From Candidatus Tepidifontimicrobium thermophilum (lineage in GTDB: Bacteria > Sysuimicrobiota > Sysuimicrobiia > Sysuimicrobiales > Sysuimicrobiaceae), in the NCBI GenBank assembly GCA_031296405.1, contig JAVKKH010000019.1:1-40708 (forward strand): a stretch of 40,708 nucleotides of DNA, in the 5' to 3' direction. Under the pieces are notes generated by a model. That model made no database searches. It worked only from the letters and a program-made list of their open reading frames with translations, and was not told where the DNA came from. Shown piece by piece: positions 32,255 to 40,263 of this stretch. Every line of letters starts with the position of its first letter. Within the stretch, counting starts at the first letter, position 1. The position numbers and the translations under genes were made by a program.

Positions 32255-34299
32255 GCGAGCTCGGTGGGTCCGCCGCTGCCCTCGCGCTCGCGCTCTGTGC
32301 GTATGCGGCAGGGGCTAGCTTCCACGGCGCCCGCACGGGCAGCACACGCTGGGCGGACAGCGGGGCACGGGCTCTGTGGGCGGCGGGCGCTGCCCTGACC
32401 GTGTGCGTGGCGACGCTGCTGTACGCCCTGGTGACGTGGGACTTCCGGCTGAGCTACGTGGTCCGCAACACCAGCCTCGCGACACCCCTGCTGTACCGGG
32501 TGACCGCCCTGTGGGGCGCGCAGGCGGGATCCCTGCTGTTCTGGAGCTGGCTGCTGGCCCTGGTGGCCTCCGCCGCCGTGGCCGGGCAGCGCCGCCAGCA
32601 CCCTCAGCTGTCCGCGTGGGCCTGCGCGGTGCTGAGCGCGGTGCTGGGGTTTTTCCTGTTCCTGGTGGTCCTGGAGCGTCCGTTCCGGACCCTGCCGTTC
32701 GCGCCCGCAGACGGGCGCGGGCTGAACCCCCTGCTGGAAGACCCCGGCATGGTGGCCCACCCGCCTTTGCTGTACCTGGGGTTCGTGGGGCTTGCCGTGC
32801 CCTACGCCTTCGCCATGGCCGCTTTAGTGACCCGGAGGCTGGACGCGGGCTGGGTCGCGGCCACCCGCCGCTGGACCGTGGCCAGCTGGCTCAGCCTGGG
32901 AGCCGGGCTGGTGGTGGGGGGGTGGTGGGCGTACCGGACCCTGGGCTGGGGCGGGTACTGGGGCTGGGACCCGGTGGAGAACGCGGCTTTGGTCCCCTGG
33001 CTGGTCGCCACCGCGTACCTTCACTCCGCGGTGGTGCAGGAGCGGCGCGGAGCCTTCGCCGCGTGGAACCTGACGCTGGTGGTGCTGGCGTTCGGCACCG
33101 CGGTCTTGGGCACCTTCCTCACGCGCACGGGGCTGGTGGTCTCCGTCCACAGCTTCGCGCGATCCGAGATCGGGCCGTACTTCCTCGGCTTCGTGGCGCT
33201 GCTGCTGGCGGCGCCCTTCGCCCTGGTGGCGTGGCGCTGGGACGACCTGCGGGGCAGCCCCCCGGTGGACGACCTGCGGTCGCGGGAGGGTGCTTTCCTG
33301 TTCAACAACGTGCTGTTTTTGAGCTTCGCGGGCGCGGTGCTGGTGGGCACCCTGTATCCGCTGGCGATCCAGGCGGCGGGAGGCCCGCAGGTGTTCGTGG
33401 GACCCCCGTACTTCCACGCGGTGGCCGCGCCCGTGGGCGTGGCGCTCCTCGTGCTGATGGGTGTCGCGGTGGGGCTGCCCTGGCGGCGCGCGGGTCCAGG
33501 TGTGGTGGCGCGTTTCCGCTACCCACTGTTCGCGGCGCTGATGGTGGCGATGGGATCCGGGGTGGTGCTGCGCCGTCCCGGCGTGGTGGCGGCCGCTGCG
33601 GCCCTGAGCTTCGCATTGTCCGCGACCCTGCAGGCGTTCCACGACGCGGGCCGGGCGGGCGCGCGGATCGGCCGGGGCTACCTCCAGGGCCTTCTGGAAG
33701 CGTTCCGGACGCAGCCCCGGCGCTACGGCGGCTACGTGGTGCACCTCGGGGTCCTGGTGATGGTGGTGGGCATCGTGGGGAGCCACGGGTACGTGCGGGA
33801 GCGCGAGGTGACGGTCCGCCCCGGTCAGACCTTCACCGTGGGCCCGTACGTTCTACGTTACCGGAGTTTGGAAGCGGGGGCCACGGCCCTGGCGGACGCA
33901 CGCCGCGCCACGGTGGAGCTGAGGGAAGATGGACGCTCCCTGCTCCTGCAGCCGGTCCGGCTGTTCTACCCCAGGTGGGGGCAGGTGGTCAGCCGACCTG
34001 CGATCCGGTCCACCTGGCGGGAGGACGTGTATGTGGTGCTGTGGGCCTTCCAGCCGGACGGCTCCGCCACGTTCCGCGCCTGGGTGAACCCCTTGGTGCG
34101 CTGGGTGTGGTTGGGCGCCCTCCTGGCGGCGGTGGGCACGGTGGTGACCCTGGGGCCGCGGGGAGGCAGCAGGCGAGCGGTCTTCGCCTTGGGCCCCTGG
34201 CCGTTGCGGCAGCAGCCTGCGCGGGACGGGCACGGGGGGCGAGCGGTTCGGGAGGTGCTGCGGGCCCTGCGCGGCCCGAGGGCGGGCGGGGGACCGTGA
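32251..34299 (+). CDS. ccmF: Cytochrome c-type biogenesis protein CcmF
   Basis: A 682-residue membrane protein with about 14 helices. It shows the WWD haem-handling signature GWGGYWGWDPVENAALVPW, flanking histidines (AHPPLLYLG, YLHSAVVQE), LTRTGLVVSVHSFA, and a C-terminal periplasmic domain (about 515-615). With CcmH it ligates haem from CcmE to apocytochrome c (system I). The GTG at 32251 is preceded by GGAGGGGGTG. It overlaps ccmH by 4 bases. CcmA-E and CcmG are not in the window. Confidence 0.94.
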   Translation: MSELGGSAAALALALCAYAAGASFHGARTGSTRWADSGARALWAAGAALTVCVATLLYALVTWDFRLSYVVRNTSLATPLLYRVTALWGAQAGSLLFWSWLLALVASAAVAGQRRQHPQLSAWACAVLSAVLGFFLFLVVLERPFRTLPFAPADGRGLNPLLEDPGMVAHPPLLYLGFVGLAVPYAFAMAALVTRRLDAGWVAATRRWTVASWLSLGAGLVVGGWWAYRTLGWGGYWGWDPVENAALVPWLVATAYLHSAVVQERRGAFAAWNLTLVVLAFGTAVLGTFLTRTGLVVSVHSFARSEIGPYFLGFVALLLAAPFALVAWRWDDLRGSPPVDDLRSREGAFLFNNVLFLSFAGAVLVGTLYPLAIQAAGGPQVFVGPPYFHAVAAPVGVALLVLMGVAVGLPWRRAGPGVVARFRYPLFAALMVAMGSGVVLRRPGVVAAAAALSFALSATLQAFHDAGRAGARIGRGYLQGLLEAFRTQPRRYGGYVVHLGVLVMVVGIVGSHGYVREREVTVRPGQTFTVGPYVLRYRSLEAGATALADARRATVELREDGRSLLLQPVRLFYPRWGQVVSRPAIRSTWREDVYVVLWAFQPDGSATFRAWVNPLVRWVWLGALLAAVGTVVTLGPRGGSRRAVFALGPWPLRQQPARDGHGGRAVREVLRALRGPRAGGGP

Positions 34300-34700
34300 G
34301 GTGGGCCGGCCTGTTGGCCGCAGTCCTGACGGCGCTGTGGTGCGCGGGGGCCTGGGCCTCCGGGGATCTGGACGAGCGGGTTCGCGCGGTCGCTTCGCGG
34401 CTGATGTGCCCTGTGTGCGAGGGCCGCACGGTGGCGGACTCCACCTCAGAGCTGGCGGCGCAGATGCGGGCGGTGATCCGGGAAAAGCTGGCCCAGGGCG
34501 AGACCGAGGACGCAGTGCTGGCGTACTTCGTGGAGCGGTACGGGCCGTCGGTGCTGGCGACCCCTCCCGCCGCCGGGTCCGGTTGGGTGCTGTGGCTCGC
34601 GCCCGCGGCGCTGGCGGCCGGCGGGGCCGGCTACGTGGTGTACCGGTTCGGACGCCGCAGCCCGTGGACGTGGGCGGATGACGGCGAGGGAGAGGGCTGA
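34296..34700 (+). CDS. ccmH: Cytochrome c biogenesis protein CcmH (CycL)
   Basis: A 134-residue protein: a signal anchor (WAGLLAAVLTALWCAGAW), the redox pair Cys38/Cys41 in RLMCPVCEGRTVADS (family consensus LRCPxCQ), the three-helix domain with FVERYGPSVL, and a C-terminal helix WVLWLAPAALAAGGAGYVVY. It reduces the apocytochrome CxxCH thiols before haem attachment. The GTG overlaps the ccmF stop; the much longer open frame upstream is a shadow of ccmF. It overlaps the next gene by 23 bases. Confidence 0.93.
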   Translation: MRWAGLLAAVLTALWCAGAWASGDLDERVRAVASRLMCPVCEGRTVADSTSELAAQMRAVIREKLAQGETEDAVLAYFVERYGPSVLATPPAAGSGWVLWLAPAALAAGGAGYVVYRFGRRSPWTWADDGEGEG

Positions 34701-35643
34701 GGGGCAAGGCGGGCGGGGCCCTACCGGCCGGGTGGCCGTCCTGTTGGCTTGCGCCACGGCGCTGCTGACCACGGCCTCCGCGGCGGCGAGCCCGGTGGAG
34801 GGTGTGGTGGTGCACGGCGAAACGGGCCGACCCGTGGCCGGCGTGGAGGTGCGGGTGGTGGGGATGGAACCCGGGGAGCCACCCGTGGAGGTGGTCTCCC
34901 GCACGGACCGAGGGGGCCGCTTCCAGGCACGGCTGCAGCCGGTGCGGCGCACGTACGTGGTGCAGGCCACGTTTGACGGGGTGACCTACACGAGCGGACC
35001 GTACCCGGCCTCTGGGGCCCTGTCGGCGGTGACGCTCCGGGTGTTCGACGCCACCCGGGAACCTCCGGCGCTCCGGATCTCCCGGCGCGCACTGTTGCTG
35101 GATCGCGAGGGCCCGTGGTTTGTGGTGCGGGAGGTGACGGTCGTGCACAACCCGTCCCTACGCACCTACGTGGGAGCGGCGTCCAGCGCGGGGACGTGGC
35201 GGGTGCCGCTGCTGCGCGGCGCGCAGGACGTCCGGGTGGTCAGGGGGATGGTCCCCGCGGGCGTGGACCCGGATGGCGCCCTGGTGGACACCCTGCCGGT
35301 GCAGCCCGGCGAGCGGGCCGCGGTGGTGATGTACCGGGTGCGGGCGCGTGGGCCCTCCCTTCTGGAGCTGCCCACCGGGCTCGCCACCGAGTCCCTGGAC
35401 GTGTTCGTAGCCGAACCCCTGCGGGTGGGGTCGGAGGTCCTGCGATTGCGGGAGGTCCGGCAGGTGGAGGGGATGCGGGTGGCGTGGCTGCAGGCGCGGG
35501 GTCTTCCGCCGGACGCAGTGGTCCCGCTGAGGGTGGAAGGCGTGCCCGAGGAGCCCCGTGGGGCGTCGCTCCTCCTGGCCGCGCTGCTGGCGGTGGGCTC
35601 CGCTACCTTCGTGGCCTGGCCCTGGTTGGCCCGGCGCGGTTGA
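34678..35643 (+). CDS. Exported protein with carboxypeptidase-regulatory-like domain and C-terminal anchor
   Basis: A 321-residue protein: a signal segment VAVLLACATALLTTASAAAS (about 19-38), a carboxypeptidase-D-regulatory-like or transthyretin-like beta-sandwich (VEGVVVHGETGRPVAGVEVR; RTDRGGRFQARL, about 40-120), a second beta-rich region (about 130-290) and a C-terminal membrane helix ASLLLAALLAVGSATFVAWP followed by RRG. It probably sits on the outer face of the membrane. Function unknown; coupling to ccmH suggests a role near cytochrome maturation, but it could also be an unrelated passenger. ATG at 34678. Confidence 0.75.
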   Translation: MTARERAEGQGGRGPTGRVAVLLACATALLTTASAAASPVEGVVVHGETGRPVAGVEVRVVGMEPGEPPVEVVSRTDRGGRFQARLQPVRRTYVVQATFDGVTYTSGPYPASGALSAVTLRVFDATREPPALRISRRALLLDREGPWFVVREVTVVHNPSLRTYVGAASSAGTWRVPLLRGAQDVRVVRGMVPAGVDPDGALVDTLPVQPGERAAVVMYRVRARGPSLLELPTGLATESLDVFVAEPLRVGSEVLRLREVRQVEGMRVAWLQARGLPPDAVVPLRVEGVPEEPRGASLLLAALLAVGSATFVAWPWLARRG

Positions 35644-35669
35644 TGCAGTCCGCGGCACTGGTCTACACT
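35640..35669 (+). promoter_or_regulatory. Promoter of the Cys leader peptide / sulfonate-type ABC operon
   Basis: -35 TTGATG (35640-35645), an 18-base spacer and -10 TACACT (35664-35669). The predicted transcript start (about 35676) is only three bases before the ATG of the leader ORF, so the peptide would be translated from an essentially leaderless message. Confidence 0.6.
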
Positions 35670-35678
35670 AGGGCCAGC

Positions 35679-35786
35679 ATGGGATGGCTGCACGCGCTGT
35701 ACCTCCCGTTCGCGCCGCGGCAGTGCATCTGTCCTCCGCGGGGGCGGCGGGGTAGCTCCCGCCACGCCGACCCCCGCGTCGCCTGA
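35679..35786 (+). CDS. Putative cysteine-sensing leader peptide (35 residues)
   Basis: A 35-residue ORF MGWLHALYLPFAPRQCICPP followed by RGRRGSSRHADPRVA. The ATG lies 9 bases after a -10 box, so it begins at or near the transcript 5' end. Two cysteine codons (TGC, TGT) separated by one codon, in a very short ORF directly ahead of an SsuABC-type importer, resemble the short Cys-containing leader ORFs found upstream of sulfur-assimilation genes in Actinobacteria, where Cys-codon stalling adjusts expression. 150 GC-rich bases follow before the binding-protein gene, including a GCCCGC-CGCT-GCGGGC hairpin (about 35852-35867), without a U-run. Function is inference. Confidence 0.5.
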   Translation: MGWLHALYLPFAPRQCICPPRGRRGSSRHADPRVA

Positions 35787-35936
35787 CCGCGCGCGGCCGC
35801 ATCCTCACAGTTCCCGAGCAGTCCTAGACGTGTGCGGCCCGCGACCCCGGCCCGCCGCTGCGGGCAAGGTGGGTCCGTGGAGGGCCTGCCGGTGCGGCCG
35901 GGGTGGCTGAAGGACCCGGACGCAGGAGGTGACGGG
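35787..35936 (+). other. Leader region between Cys peptide and binding-protein gene
   Basis: 150 GC-rich bases. A stem GCCCGC-loop-GCGGGC occurs at about 35852-35867. AGGAGGT at 35925-35931 is the ribosome site for the next gene. There is no U-run, so any attenuation would be Rho-dependent or translational. Confidence 0.35.
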
Positions 35937-37004
35937 ATGCCGAGCAGGCACTTGGACCCGACGGAGCACTGCTGCCAGGAGCTGGCCGGGGACACAGCGC
36001 GGCTACCCCGGAGGCGGTTTTTGGCCTGGCTGGTGGCCGCGGGGCTGTCGGGGTGGCAGGCGCTGGCGCGCACCGGCTCTGCGCAGACCCGCCGCCGGGT
36101 GAGGTTGGGGTTCTGCGGGCAGCTGCTGTGCGTGGTCCCCTACGAGGTGGCCCGGCACCACGGCTACTTCGCGGAGCAGGGGCTGGACGTGGAACTGGTG
36201 TACTTCCGCGGCGGCGCGGCAGCCATGCAGGCCCTGGTGGCCGGCGCGGTGGACTACGCCGCCACGTCGTTCGACGTGGCGCTCGGGGCGCACGCGCGGG
36301 GCGCGCGCATCGTCCGCTTCTTCACCACCGGGAGGCTGCCGCTGTTCGCTCTGGTGACCGCGCCGGGCCAGGCGGATCGTATCCGGCGACTGGAGGACCT
36401 GGCGGGCCGGACGGTGGGGGTCTCAGGGCTCGGGAACGCTGACCACGTCCTGGCGCTGTACCTGGTTCGCCGGGCGGGGGTGGATCCCCAGCGGGTCCGG
36501 TTCGCGGTCTTGGGGCCTAACCTGTTCGACGCGCTGCGGGTGGGCCACGTGGACGCGGGGATGGTGCAGGAGCCCGCGCTGAGTCTTCTCAGCCGGAGCG
36601 GCGCGCGGGTGCTGGCGAACCTCATGGACTTGAAGCAGGCTGACCGCTTCCTGGGTGGTCCCTACGAGTTCATGGGGGTGGCGGTGCGCAGGGACGAGTG
36701 GCAGGCCCGCGAGGCGGAGATGCGGGCGCTGGCGCGGGCGCTCACGCGGGCCCTGCGCCTGATCCACTACGGGACCCCCCGGCTGGTGGTGCAGGCCCTC
36801 CCGCCGGAGCTGGTGGCGGGTGGAGATCGGGAACTGTTTGAGGCTGTGCTGGCGCGCCACCGTCGGTCCCTGTACCCGCAGTCAGGGCGCATCGACCTGA
36901 CCGCCGCCCGTCGCGTCGCCGACCTGCAGGCCCAGGCGGGCGTACTGAGCCGGCCGGTGGATCCTGCGGAGCTGGTCAGCAACGCCATCGTGGAGGGGCT
37001 GTGA
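35937..37004 (+). CDS. ABC transporter substrate-binding protein (SsuA/TauA/NMT1-like), Tat-exported
   Basis: A 355-residue periplasmic binding protein of the SsuA/NMT1 family: RLGFCGQLLCVVPYEVARHH near the mature start, YFAEQGLDVELVYFRGGAAA, AGRTVGVSGLGN and VDAGMVQEPALSLL. The N terminus has a twin-arginine signal LPRRRFLAWLVAAGLSGWQA (R25-R27), suggesting folded export. ATG at 35937 with AGGAGGT seven bases upstream; upstream in-frame residues are not coding. It forms a three-gene importer with the next two genes. The family takes up sulfonates, taurine, nitrate or thiamine precursors; the upstream Cys peptide favours a sulfur compound. Confidence 0.88.
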   Translation: MPSRHLDPTEHCCQELAGDTARLPRRRFLAWLVAAGLSGWQALARTGSAQTRRRVRLGFCGQLLCVVPYEVARHHGYFAEQGLDVELVYFRGGAAAMQALVAGAVDYAATSFDVALGAHARGARIVRFFTTGRLPLFALVTAPGQADRIRRLEDLAGRTVGVSGLGNADHVLALYLVRRAGVDPQRVRFAVLGPNLFDALRVGHVDAGMVQEPALSLLSRSGARVLANLMDLKQADRFLGGPYEFMGVAVRRDEWQAREAEMRALARALTRALRLIHYGTPRLVVQALPPELVAGGDRELFEAVLARHRRSLYPQSGRIDLTAARRVADLQAQAGVLSRPVDPAELVSNAIVEGL

Positions 37005-37780
37005 GCGCGCTGCGGATCCGCGGTCTGGAAGTCCGGTACGGATCTCACCGGGTCCTGGGCGGTGTGGACCTGGAGCTGGGCGAGGGCGAGTTTCTGGGTC
37101 TGGTGGGCCCCTCAGGTTGCGGGAAGAGCACCCTGCTGCGGTGCGTGGCCGGGCTGGTGCAGCCCGAGGCCGGGCACGTGGAGGTATTCGGGAATCCCGT
37201 GCGGGGTCCCAGCCCCGAGGTCGGGATCCTGTTCCAGGACGACGCGCTGCTCCCCTGGCGGACGGCGCGGGAGAACGTGGCGCTACCCCTGCGTTTCCGC
37301 GGCGCCTCCCCGCGGGAGGCGCAAGAGCAGGCGGACCGGTGGCTTCGCCGGGTCGGGCTGGAGGGGTTCGGCGACCACTACCCCTCGGAGCTGTCCGGCG
37401 GGATGCGCAAGCGGGTGGCGCTGGCGCAGGTGCTGGCCGTGCGGCCCCGGCTGCTCCTGATGGACGAGCCCTTCGCCAGTGTGGACGCCATCGTACGCCA
37501 CGTGCTGGAAGTGGACTTCTGCCGCCTGGTGGCTGAGGCGGGGACGGCGGTGTTGCTCGTAACTCACGACCTGGAGGAGGCTATCAGCCTCTGCGACCGG
37601 GTAGCGGTGATGTCCGCGGGACCCGCCGCGCGCATCGTGGCCGTGTACCAGATCCCCTTCGGACGGCCTCGGAATCCCGTGACCGTTCGCGCGGAGAACG
37701 AGTTCGGGCCGCTGGTGCGCGCGGTGTGGGAGACCTTGCAGGTGGAGGTGGCACGCATGGGCTGGGAGCTGTCGGCATGA
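37001..37780 (+). CDS. ABC transporter ATP-binding protein (SsuB/TauB type)
   Basis: A 259-residue ATPase. Walker A GPSGCGKSTLL, the Q-loop LFQDDALLPWRTARENVALP typical of the nitrate/sulfonate/taurine group, signature LSGGMRKRVALAQVLAVRP, Walker B LLLMDEPFASVDA and the H-loop LLVTHDLEEAI are all present. It powers the importer. The GTG at 37001 overlaps the binding-protein stop by 4 bases, and the gene overlaps the permease gene by 4 bases. Confidence 0.93.
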   Translation: MSALRIRGLEVRYGSHRVLGGVDLELGEGEFLGLVGPSGCGKSTLLRCVAGLVQPEAGHVEVFGNPVRGPSPEVGILFQDDALLPWRTARENVALPLRFRGASPREAQEQADRWLRRVGLEGFGDHYPSELSGGMRKRVALAQVLAVRPRLLLMDEPFASVDAIVRHVLEVDFCRLVAEAGTAVLLVTHDLEEAISLCDRVAVMSAGPAARIVAVYQIPFGRPRNPVTVRAENEFGPLVRAVWETLQVEVARMGWELSA

Positions 37781-38577
37781 GCCGCGTGTTGGGCCTGACG
37801 CTGTTTCTGGGTGGCTGGGAGCTAGCCAGCCGTGCCCGCTGGCTGGATCCCTTCCTGTTCCCTCCCCCAAGCGGGGTAGGGTGGGTGATCTACGAGCTAG
37901 TCCGGTCAGGCCAGGTATGGCCCCACTTCCGGGTGACGGTCACGGAGGCGCTGGCAGGCCTCGTCCTGGGCACGGGCACTGGGGCGGCGTTGGGCCTGGT
38001 GTGCGCGGGCTTCCGCCCCCTGGCGGAGGTGGTGGAGCCTGCCATGGCGCTGCTGAACGCGATTCCGCGGGTGATCCTAGCCCCGCTCTTCGTGATCTGG
38101 TTGGGGATCGGGATGGCCTCCAAGGTGGCCCTCAGCTTCCTGCTCGTGATGGTGGTCATGTTCTTCGCCACCTACACCGGCATCCGGGAGGTGGACGGAC
38201 GGCTGGTGGAGCGCGTCCGGACCCTGGGCGGGGGACGGCGCGAGGTGGTGCGGGAAGTGTACGTTCCGTCCGTGACCGCGTGGGTGGCCAGTGGCCTGAA
38301 GGTGGCGGTGGGCTTTGCCTTCACCGGCGCGGTGGTGGGTGAGTTCGTGGCTTCCAGCCAAGGCCTGGGGTACCTGCTGTCCTTTGCCCAGAGCACGTAC
38401 AACGCGTCGCTAACGCTGGCGCTCATCGCGCTGGTGGTCGGGGTCATCCTGCTGCTCTTCTGGGGGTTCGGTTCGCTGGAGCGATGGTGGCTGCGGTGGA
38501 AGCCGGAGTACCGAAGCCGCCGGGCCTGCCCGAAGGCCCTCCCGCGGACCGTCCGACCGGCCGAGCAAGTCCCCTGA
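37777..38577 (+). CDS. ABC transporter permease (SsuC/TauC type)
   Basis: A 266-residue permease with six or so helices and the coupling-loop EAA motif in TLGGGRREVVREVYVPSVTA. ALLNAIPRVILAPLFVIWLG and AFTGAVVGEFVASSQGLGYL are typical of the SsuC/TauC group. The ATG at 37777 overlaps the ATPase stop. The C-terminal 20 residues are basic and Pro-rich. It is the last gene of the operon; a GC palindrome CGCCGG...CCGGCG (38579-38596) follows but lacks a U-run. Confidence 0.92.
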   Translation: MSRVLGLTLFLGGWELASRARWLDPFLFPPPSGVGWVIYELVRSGQVWPHFRVTVTEALAGLVLGTGTGAALGLVCAGFRPLAEVVEPAMALLNAIPRVILAPLFVIWLGIGMASKVALSFLLVMVVMFFATYTGIREVDGRLVERVRTLGGGRREVVREVYVPSVTAWVASGLKVAVGFAFTGAVVGEFVASSQGLGYLLSFAQSTYNASLTLALIALVVGVILLLFWGFGSLERWWLRWKPEYRSRRACPKALPRTVRPAEQVP

Positions 38578-38607
38578 CGCCGGAGCGCCCGGCGGCTTCG
38601 GAGAGGC

Positions 38608-39111
38608 TCAGGACGTGGGAGCTGGCTGCCGGCTGGCCTTAACTCCGAGCCCGCTCCCCAGCAGCACGGCCAGCACCACGCCCGACAGCACGGCGGGCTC
38701 CGCGGGCACCGACAGGCCCAGGTGGGGGTCCAGCGCGTAGGCGCCGGGCCCGGTCAGGCCGACACCTACGGCGACCGCGGCGTTGACCAGCGGGTACTCA
38801 AAGCCGCCGTTCTCGGCCCAAAGCCCGTGGCGGGCATGCACCAGGACGGTGGCCGCCGCCATCACCGGGACCAACAGGACCGGGGCCAGGGGCGTGAGCA
38901 AGCCCAGGGCCAGTAACGCACCGCCCACCAGCTCTGCTAGCCCTGCGGCCAGCGCCCACACCCAGCCCGGCCGGAGGCCCAGCGACTCCATCCAGGCTCC
39001 CGTCTGGGCCAGGCCCGCCCCGGAGGGCCAGCCGAACAGCTTCTGAGCCCCGTGCCCGACGAACAGGAGCCCGACCACCGACCGCACGATCAGCAAGCCC
39101 AGGTCCAGCAT
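38608..39111 (-). CDS. DoxX family membrane protein
   Basis: A 167-residue protein of the DoxX family: [23 protein letters not shown] near the start, [20 protein letters not shown], and [20 protein letters not shown], four helices in total. Related proteins take part in quinone or thiosulfate redox chemistry or oxidative stress; function here unknown. The ATG at 39111 (MLDLGLLIV) with AAGGAGGTGAGTCCG upstream is preferred to the GTG nine bases earlier, which lies inside that ribosome site. Confidence 0.87.
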   Translation of the reverse strand: MLDLGLLIVRSVVGLLFVGHGAQKLFGWPSGAGLAQTGAWMESLGLRPGWVWALAAGLAELVGGALLALGLLTPLAPVLLVPVMAAATVLVHARHGLWAENGGFEYPLVNAAVAVGVGLTGPGAYALDPHLGLSVPAEPAVLSGVVLAVLLGSGLGVKASRQPAPTS

Positions 39112-39231
39112 CGGACTCACCTCCTTTCGCCGTCACGGGTTGGCCTCACGGGACGATCTGTACGGAGCCCTCGCGGGCAGCGAGCTTTACTACGCTGTCC
39201 ACTTCTGGGTAACGGACCCCCACCTCGCGAG
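39112..39231 (-). other. 120-base gap between protease and DoxX genes
   Basis: The minus strand contains a 25-codon open frame ending [15 protein letters not shown] (stop near 39146) with no convincing ribosome site, and the plus strand a short frame starting at TTG 39140. Neither is supported as a gene. No terminator seen. Confidence 0.3.
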
Positions 39232-40092
39232 CTATTCCCGGGGCCGGCCGGGGCCCCGACCCGGGACGGGCCGCGGCGTGGGTGGCGCGTACGGGATCGG
39301 CACGTACTCCACCGACGGCCGACGGGGCCCTGCTTGTGGGTACAGGGCCATGAGCCGGTGGACCTCCGGGGGCATGTCTGTGGACACACGCAGCCCCAGC
39401 TCCCGGGCCTCCTCCACGGTGATGGGGTAGTCGTGGGTCCACCTTCCGCAGCTCAGGGCGTCCGCCACGGCGTCCGCACGTTCAGGGGGCATTTTGTCCG
39501 CCAGCAGCTCCCGGACCGCCGTCCGGACCTGGCGCAGGGCCTTCTCCGCCACGTCGGCCAGGATCACCGTCTGGTCGTCCACCTCGTTGATGTTCTTGCG
39601 CTCCAGCACCTTGAGGACGGAGGCCGCGGGGTACTGGCCCAGCTGGGGATCCACGGGGCCCAGGACCGCGTGTGGGTCCATGACGATCTCGTCCGCGGCC
39701 AGGGCGATGAGGGTGCCGCCGGACATGGCGTAGTGGGGGACGAACACCGTGACCTTCCCCCGGTGGGCCTGGAGGGCCCGCGCGATCTGCTCCGCGGCCA
39801 GCACGAGACCTCCCGGGGTGTGCAGGATGAGGTCAATGGGCATCTCCGGAGGGGTGAAGCGCACCGCGCGCAGGACCGCCTCGGAGTCGTCGATGTCGAT
39901 GTAGCGGACCAGGGGGAAACCCAGCAGGCTCATGGTCTCCTGCCGGTGGATCATGGCGATCACCCTCGAGCCGCGCGCGCGTTCCAGCTCATGGATCAGG
40001 CGCAGCCGCGCGGCCTCCAGCCAGCGCCGCTGCAGGACGGGCTGCAGGGCCGAAGCGATGAAGAAGAACCACAGGATGTCCAGAGCGGTCAC
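39232..40092 (-). CDS. Membrane-anchored ClpP-fold serine protease (SDH/SppA-like)
   Basis: A 286-residue protein of the serine dehydrogenase proteinase family (PF01972 type). A single N-terminal membrane segment ([19 protein letters not shown]) is followed by a ClpP-like crotonase fold: [20 protein letters not shown], the nucleophile region [20 protein letters not shown] and [20 protein letters not shown]. It probably degrades or processes membrane proteins. GTG at 40092 with GGAGGAGGGACC upstream is preferred to the TTG at 40110, which lies before that ribosome site. The last 30 residues are Pro/Arg-rich. Confidence 0.87.
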   Translation of the reverse strand: MTALDILWFFFIASALQPVLQRRWLEAARLRLIHELERARGSRVIAMIHRQETMSLLGFPLVRYIDIDDSEAVLRAVRFTPPEMPIDLILHTPGGLVLAAEQIARALQAHRGKVTVFVPHYAMSGGTLIALAADEIVMDPHAVLGPVDPQLGQYPAASVLKVLERKNINEVDDQTVILADVAEKALRQVRTAVRELLADKMPPERADAVADALSCGRWTHDYPITVEEARELGLRVSTDMPPEVHRLMALYPQAGPRRPSVEYVPIPYAPPTPRPVPGRGPGRPRE

Positions 40093-40162
40093 GGTCCCTC
40101 CTCCTGTCAAGCAGTTCCTTTGATGGCCCCTGCGCCGACGTCGCCCGGGGGCGGGTGGGACG

Positions 40163-40168
40163 AGTATA
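40163..40168 (-). promoter_or_regulatory. -10 box for the ClpP-fold protease gene
   Basis: TATACT on the minus strand about 70 bases before the GTG start; the region at 17-18 bases upstream has no good -35. The leader also holds a TTGACA, which overlaps the ribosome-site region and is too close to the gene to serve. Confidence 0.35.
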
Positions 40169-40250
40169 GCGCGGATGGAGGAACGGGCAGCCCCGCGCCG
40201 GAGCTCCGAGGGGCTGGCGGGGGCCCTCCGCGGGCCGCGCGGGGACGCGC

Positions 40251-40256
40251 TACAAT
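40251..40256 (+). promoter_or_regulatory. -10 box giving a leaderless coiled-coil gene
   Basis: TACAAT ends 7 bases before the ATG at 40264, so the transcript start falls at or next to the A of ATG. No ribosome site precedes the ATG. The -35 is not recognisable. Confidence 0.5.
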
Positions 40257-40263
40257 ACGCCCG

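Noticed and set aside
38579..38596. GC palindrome after the permease gene as an intrinsic terminator
   Set aside because: The stem CGCCGG/CCGGCG is plausible, but no U-run follows on either strand.
39140..39231. Short ORFs between the DoxX and protease genes on either strand
   Set aside because: No ribosome site, no recognisable family, under 35 codons within the gap; could be a gene remnant but not supportable.
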